Source of the DNA: Bacillus pumilus
GTDB taxonomy: Bacteria > Bacillota > Bacilli > Bacillales > Bacillaceae
Direction: 5' to 3'
Assembly: GCA_001938995.1 (NCBI GenBank)
Contig: MKZN01000016.1
Location: 1 to 64,000 of the forward strand
DNA length: 64,000 bases
How positions within the stretch are numbered: the stretch's first letter is position 1; every line of letters starts with the position of its first letter. The translations under genes were made by a program, and so were the position numbers. Positions 60,854-64,000 of the stretch are shown in pieces. The notes beneath the pieces are model-generated. The model made no database searches. It was given only the letters and a program-made list of their open reading frames with translations, and was not told where the DNA came from.

Positions 60854-62469
60854 CTATCTCTCTCCTCTATTGTCATTGGGAATTCGATTGAGAAAGTGGT
60901 ACCAATGCCGAGACTTGATGTGACTTCTACATTTCCCATCCCTTTGTCGATTATCGCTTTAACAATGTACAGACCATAGCCGGTTCCGCCTTCTTTGCCA
61001 TATGTGAAGCCTTTATTGAAAATATGAGGAATAATCCCCTCTTCCATACCAGCGCCCTGATCCTCAATCAAAATCGCTAGCACATCCTCCGTTTGATCGA
61101 TACTAATGGAAATCAGTTTAGATTCTCTTGCTACAGAGTCAAATGCGGCAAAGGCGTTTTCGATGAGATTCCCAAGAAGCTTTGTCATATCATGCTGATC
61201 TAAATGCTCAGGAAAGGCATATAGGCGGCTATTCTCATCTACTTCCACTTTAATACCAAGTTCTTTGCCCCTCCTGATCTTACTCATCAACAGTCCAGCC
61301 ACTGCATCGTGCTGAATCACGCGGTGAAGGAAGTCCGTGACATGCTCCTGTTCCTCGGTCGTTTGAAACGCAAGGTCCAATGCCTGATCTGATTTGCCAA
61401 GCTGAATCAGTCCCGCAATGGTATGAAGCTTATTCATATGCTCATGGTTTTGCACCCGCAAGCCATCGACGAAGTTCTTGACCCCTGTTAATTCTTCTGC
61501 TAATTTGGCAGCCTCTGTCCGATCTTGGAAAATGGCTACTGCCCCAATGATCTTCTTTTTCATCACAATCGGAATCCGGCTGCTCATGATCCGCTTTCCG
61601 CTCATCTGAATCTCTTCGTTATAAACTGGCTCTGCTCGATCAATGATTTCAGGAAGCCTTGTATCTGATAACACATCCCATATATTCCGGCCAACAACAT
61701 CACCTGTCACTCCAAAAATTTGCTTCGCCTTTTCGTTAAAAATGGTAATCATGTGCTGATTGTCAATTGCGATCACTCCTTCATTGATTGAGTGGAAGGT
61801 TGCCGTACGTTCCTCTAGCATTCTGACAATCTCATGTGGTTCCAATTTAAACATTTGCTGCTTAATATGACGGGCGAGCAAGAAGGAACCAACAAGCCCA
61901 AAGCTGAGTGTGAGTAATAGAATCATGATGATATCTTGCTTCATTTCTCCTAGTATATCTGCCATACTTGGCAGCGTTCTTCCTACAAGTACCACCCCTG
62001 TTTGATGAAACTTTTCATCCTTTACTGGATAGAATGCTCTGATCGCTGTTCCAAGCTCCCCTTGTGCTTCTGAGAAATAAATATGTTCTGCAAAAGCTGG
62101 TTCTTCATCTGTCCCCTTTGAACGCTGACCGATTCTAGTCTTAACTGGGTGGGTCAATCTGGTGTGATCCATATCCATGACGACAATATAGTCAGCGTCT
62201 TGAATAATTCGAATCTCTTCGATTGCATGCTGTAAACGAGAACGTTCCTTTGTCTGCCCAGCTAGTGCCTGTTTCACCTCATTCATTTCAGCCACTGTTC
62301 TTGCTGTGTTCATGAGTCTTTTTCGAAGCTCTCGTTCCTCGGTTTGCTGTATTCCCCCAACAAGAACAATTCCTCCGATTAAAAGGGCAAATATCACAAC
62401 GAAATAGGTCAGGATGGTCAGCTTCCACCGAATGGATAATTGTTGTAATGTAAATCGATCTCTCATCAT
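60850..62469 (-). CDS. dctS: Sensor histidine kinase DctS
   Basis: A 539-residue kinase of the CitA/DcuS class. Two helices (about 19-40 and 180-200) enclose an extracytoplasmic PAS-like sensor with HIRYTHP-like DHTRLTHPV; a cytoplasmic PAS follows (about 220-310); the phospho-His is in LRVQNHEHMNKLHTI, and the ATP domain has NLIENAF, EDQGAGM and GGTGYGLYIVK. The start MMRDRF is set by AGGTG 7 nt upstream, giving almost the same length as B. subtilis DctS; a longer frame to 62562 would overlap dctB. Confidence 0.93.
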   Translation of the reverse strand: MMRDRFTLQQLSIRWKLTILTYFVVIFALLIGGIVLVGGIQQTEERELRKRLMNTARTVAEMNEVKQALAGQTKERSRLQHAIEEIRIIQDADYIVVMDMDHTRLTHPVKTRIGQRSKGTDEEPAFAEHIYFSEAQGELGTAIRAFYPVKDEKFHQTGVVLVGRTLPSMADILGEMKQDIIMILLLTLSFGLVGSFLLARHIKQQMFKLEPHEIVRMLEERTATFHSINEGVIAIDNQHMITIFNEKAKQIFGVTGDVVGRNIWDVLSDTRLPEIIDRAEPVYNEEIQMSGKRIMSSRIPIVMKKKIIGAVAIFQDRTEAAKLAEELTGVKNFVDGLRVQNHEHMNKLHTIAGLIQLGKSDQALDLAFQTTEEQEHVTDFLHRVIQHDAVAGLLMSKIRRGKELGIKVEVDENSRLYAFPEHLDQHDMTKLLGNLIENAFAAFDSVARESKLISISIDQTEDVLAILIEDQGAGMEEGIIPHIFNKGFTYGKEGGTGYGLYIVKAIIDKGMGNVEVTSSLGIGTTFSIEFPMTIEERDR

Positions 62470-62537
62470 TTTTTTCACCTGTATCTTTACGAATTCTTCC
62501 TCTGTCAAGTATGCTTGACAGAAGGGGGACCTGACGC

Positions 62538-63635
62538 ATGAAGAATTTATTTGCTTATACATTGCTTTTCATTATCGGTTTTGTAACCGCTTTATACTTC
62601 GGTTTTCATCATATGATGCCAAACTCATCAACCATATTTGATGATGAACAGACCGGGCTGAAAGATCAGCTTGTCTTCAAATTTAGCCATGTGGTGGCAG
62701 ACAATACACCAAAAGGTTTGGCCGCAAAGAAATTCGCTGAGCTAGTGCACGAGAAATCCGATGGAAAGATCAACATTCAAATTTTTTCAAATGGGAGTCT
62801 ATATTCCGATATTGAAGAAATTAATGCACTAAAAGAGAATCAAGTACAATTTATCGCTCCGTCCACTTCAAAGCTAGGCATGCTATCACCTGAATGGCTA
62901 GCACTCGATCTTCCCTTTGCCTTTAGTAACTATGATGCTGTTCAGGAAGGTCTGCATGGTGCCATTGGACAAAGGTTGTTCGGTACACTGCAAAAGGACG
63001 GATTAAAAGGAATGGCCTATTGGACCAACGGCTTTAAACAACTTACCTCTAATAAAGGACCGATCAAACAGCCTAGTGATTTAAAAAATCAATCTCTCCG
63101 CATTATGCAAAGCGACATGATTGAAAAACAATTCAATCTTCTTGGTGCAAAGCCTTATCAGGAATCGTTCAATTCGACGTTTCAGCTGTTAGAAACGAAA
63201 AAGGTAGACGGTGAAGAAAATACAATTTCAAATATTTATTCAAAAAAATTCTATCATATACAAGACTATATGACGATCAGTAATCACGGGTATTTAGGGT
63301 ATGTGGTCTTAACAGATCAATCATTTTTTGATCGCCAGACCCCTGAAACGAAGCGAATTTTACTTGAGGCGATGGAGGAAACAACCGCTTGGAATGAAAA
63401 ACATGCAGAAAAAATGAATAAAGATCAACTAGAGAACATTAAACGTGAATCCTCTATAGCCATCCACGAATTAACGCAAACAGAGCGACAACAATGGGTA
63501 AAAGCGCTTGATCCTTTATATGATGAAGCGGAAAAAACCATTGGTTCTACTTTGATGAAACAGATTCGTGAGCTTCGTACCCGTTACGAACGCGTCCCCA
63601 TTCATGTTTTTCAAGAAAATGAATCCACTCAATAA
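62538..63635 (+). CDS. dctB: C4-dicarboxylate-binding protein DctB
   Basis: A 365-residue TRAP-type (DctP family) solute-binding protein, anchored by an N-terminal helix (about 4-22), as there is no clear signal-peptidase site. Core: FKFSHVVADNTPKGLAAKKFAELV, the strongly conserved Arg in NQSLRIMQSDMIEKQF and VDGEENTISNIYS. No TRAP membrane subunits are present; in B. subtilis DctB is instead a co-sensor for DctS and needed for dctP induction. It is divergent from dctS, 68 bp apart. Confidence 0.93.
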   Translation: MKNLFAYTLLFIIGFVTALYFGFHHMMPNSSTIFDDEQTGLKDQLVFKFSHVVADNTPKGLAAKKFAELVHEKSDGKINIQIFSNGSLYSDIEEINALKENQVQFIAPSTSKLGMLSPEWLALDLPFAFSNYDAVQEGLHGAIGQRLFGTLQKDGLKGMAYWTNGFKQLTSNKGPIKQPSDLKNQSLRIMQSDMIEKQFNLLGAKPYQESFNSTFQLLETKKVDGEENTISNIYSKKFYHIQDYMTISNHGYLGYVVLTDQSFFDRQTPETKRILLEAMEETTAWNEKHAEKMNKDQLENIKRESSIAIHELTQTERQQWVKALDPLYDEAEKTIGSTLMKQIRELRTRYERVPIHVFQENESTQ

Positions 63636-63663
63636 AAAAATCCCTTATCGCAAGGGATTTTCT
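63634..63663. terminator. Terminator between dctB and the EcsC-family gene
   Basis: AAAATCCCTT pairs with AAGGGATTTT around a 4-nt loop (ATCGC region). Confidence 0.75.
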
Positions 63664-63664
63664 T

Positions 63665-64000
63665 TTATGCTCCAGATTCACCCTGTTCTTGTTGTGTGAG
63701 CTCTTCCAGCCTTGTTAGAATTCTGCGTTTTCGGTATTGCATGATGCCTGTTTCAGCAATTCCTTTTAGTTGTGAACGGTTTGATACTGCACCAAATAGA
63801 ATGCCTGCAATCGGGACAAGCTGAAACAACTTCTTCCAGCCAAAAGAGTCACGGTAGTTATACACCACTTCACGCCATCCTTGGATTTGTGAAATCATGT
63901 TTTCGTGCTTTCCTTCAGATACGTGATAGCTCTTTAGCTCCTTTAATATCGACTTTTTCCCAACAACATCTGCGGAGTTCAGTTGTAAGCATTTAATGAT
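63665..64000 (-). CDS. EcsC family protein, C-terminal part
   Basis: The frame is open to the window edge; 111 codons are visible. The segment LQLNSADVVGKKSILKEL and then FGWKKLFQLVPIAGILFGAVSNRSQLKGIAETGIMQYRKRRIL is the C-terminal pattern of EcsC-family proteins, which have a hydrophobic hairpin and unknown function. The internal ATG at 63898 is not the start. The N-terminal part lies beyond the right end of the window. Confidence 0.75.
   Translation of the reverse strand: MIKCLQLNSADVVGKKSILKELKSYHVSEGKHENMISQIQGWREVVYNYRDSFGWKKLFQLVPIAGILFGAVSNRSQLKGIAETGIMQYRKRRILTRLEELTQQEQGESGA

Overview
The window is low-GC Firmicute chromosome. Gene order and protein sequences point to the Bacillus pumilus group (B. 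pumilus, B. safensis or B. altitudinis). About 33-64 kb follows, gene for gene, the B. subtilis segment ydbE-ydcK (dctB/dctS/dctR/dctP, ydbI-L, fbpB, ddl-murF, cshA, ydbS/T, ydcA, acpS, ydcC, alr, ndoAI-ndoA, rsbRSTUVW-sigB-rsbX, tex, cmpA, ydcK, trnS tRNAs). The species assignment is an inference from synteny and remembered homologues; no database was searched.

0-23 kb is accessory-type chromosome made of small regulator/effector cassettes: an S66 peptidase, DMT exporters, AzlCD, CsbD, several GNAT acetyltransferases, an XRE-cupin/LysE pair, a MarR-nitroreductase-flavin monooxygenase operon with two tandem palindromic operators, a Blt-type multidrug pump under a TetR regulator, a MarR/hydrolase pair, lipoprotein asparaginase (ansZ), an LmrB-like pump with its TetR regulator, secreted lichenase (bglS) with a cre site, and the adhR-adhA pair with its typical operator.

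23-27.4 kb is a sugar operon: a BglP-type PTS permease, a ChbG/YdjC deacetylase and a BglG/LicT-family antiterminator. Two tandem RAT/terminator modules precede it. No phospho-glycosidase is present. 27.7-29.6 kb carries a CarD-family regulator, cspC and a gene I do not recognise.

29.6-32 kb is a decayed patch: an oxidoreductase pseudogene with one nonsense codon and one frameshift, an SDR fragment abutting a membrane-protein fragment, and the last part of a tyrosine recombinase. It sits at the 3' end of the seven-gene trnS cluster, whose last gene, tRNA-Leu(GAG), holds the 17-bp ICEBs1 attachment core. The patch looks like the scar of an integrative element.

33-64 kb is core: the whole general stress (SigB) operon with its internal SigB promoter, the EndoAI/EndoA toxin-antitoxin pair, cell-wall genes (alr, ddl, murF), the dct C4-dicarboxylate system, and, between ydbI and ydbJ, an additional Na+/H+:dicarboxylate/glutamate-type symporter preceded by a clear ydaO-class (c-di-AMP) riboswitch. 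A small gene of the family usually labelled n-acetylglutamate synthase has decayed between murF and cshA.

The observations I find most worth following are the c-di-AMP riboswitch on an amino-acid/dicarboxylate symporter, the tandem antiterminator sites on a deacetylase-PTS operon, and the recombinase relic at trnS-Leu2. I found no CRISPR array, intact prophage, intact IS element or clearly new defence system.
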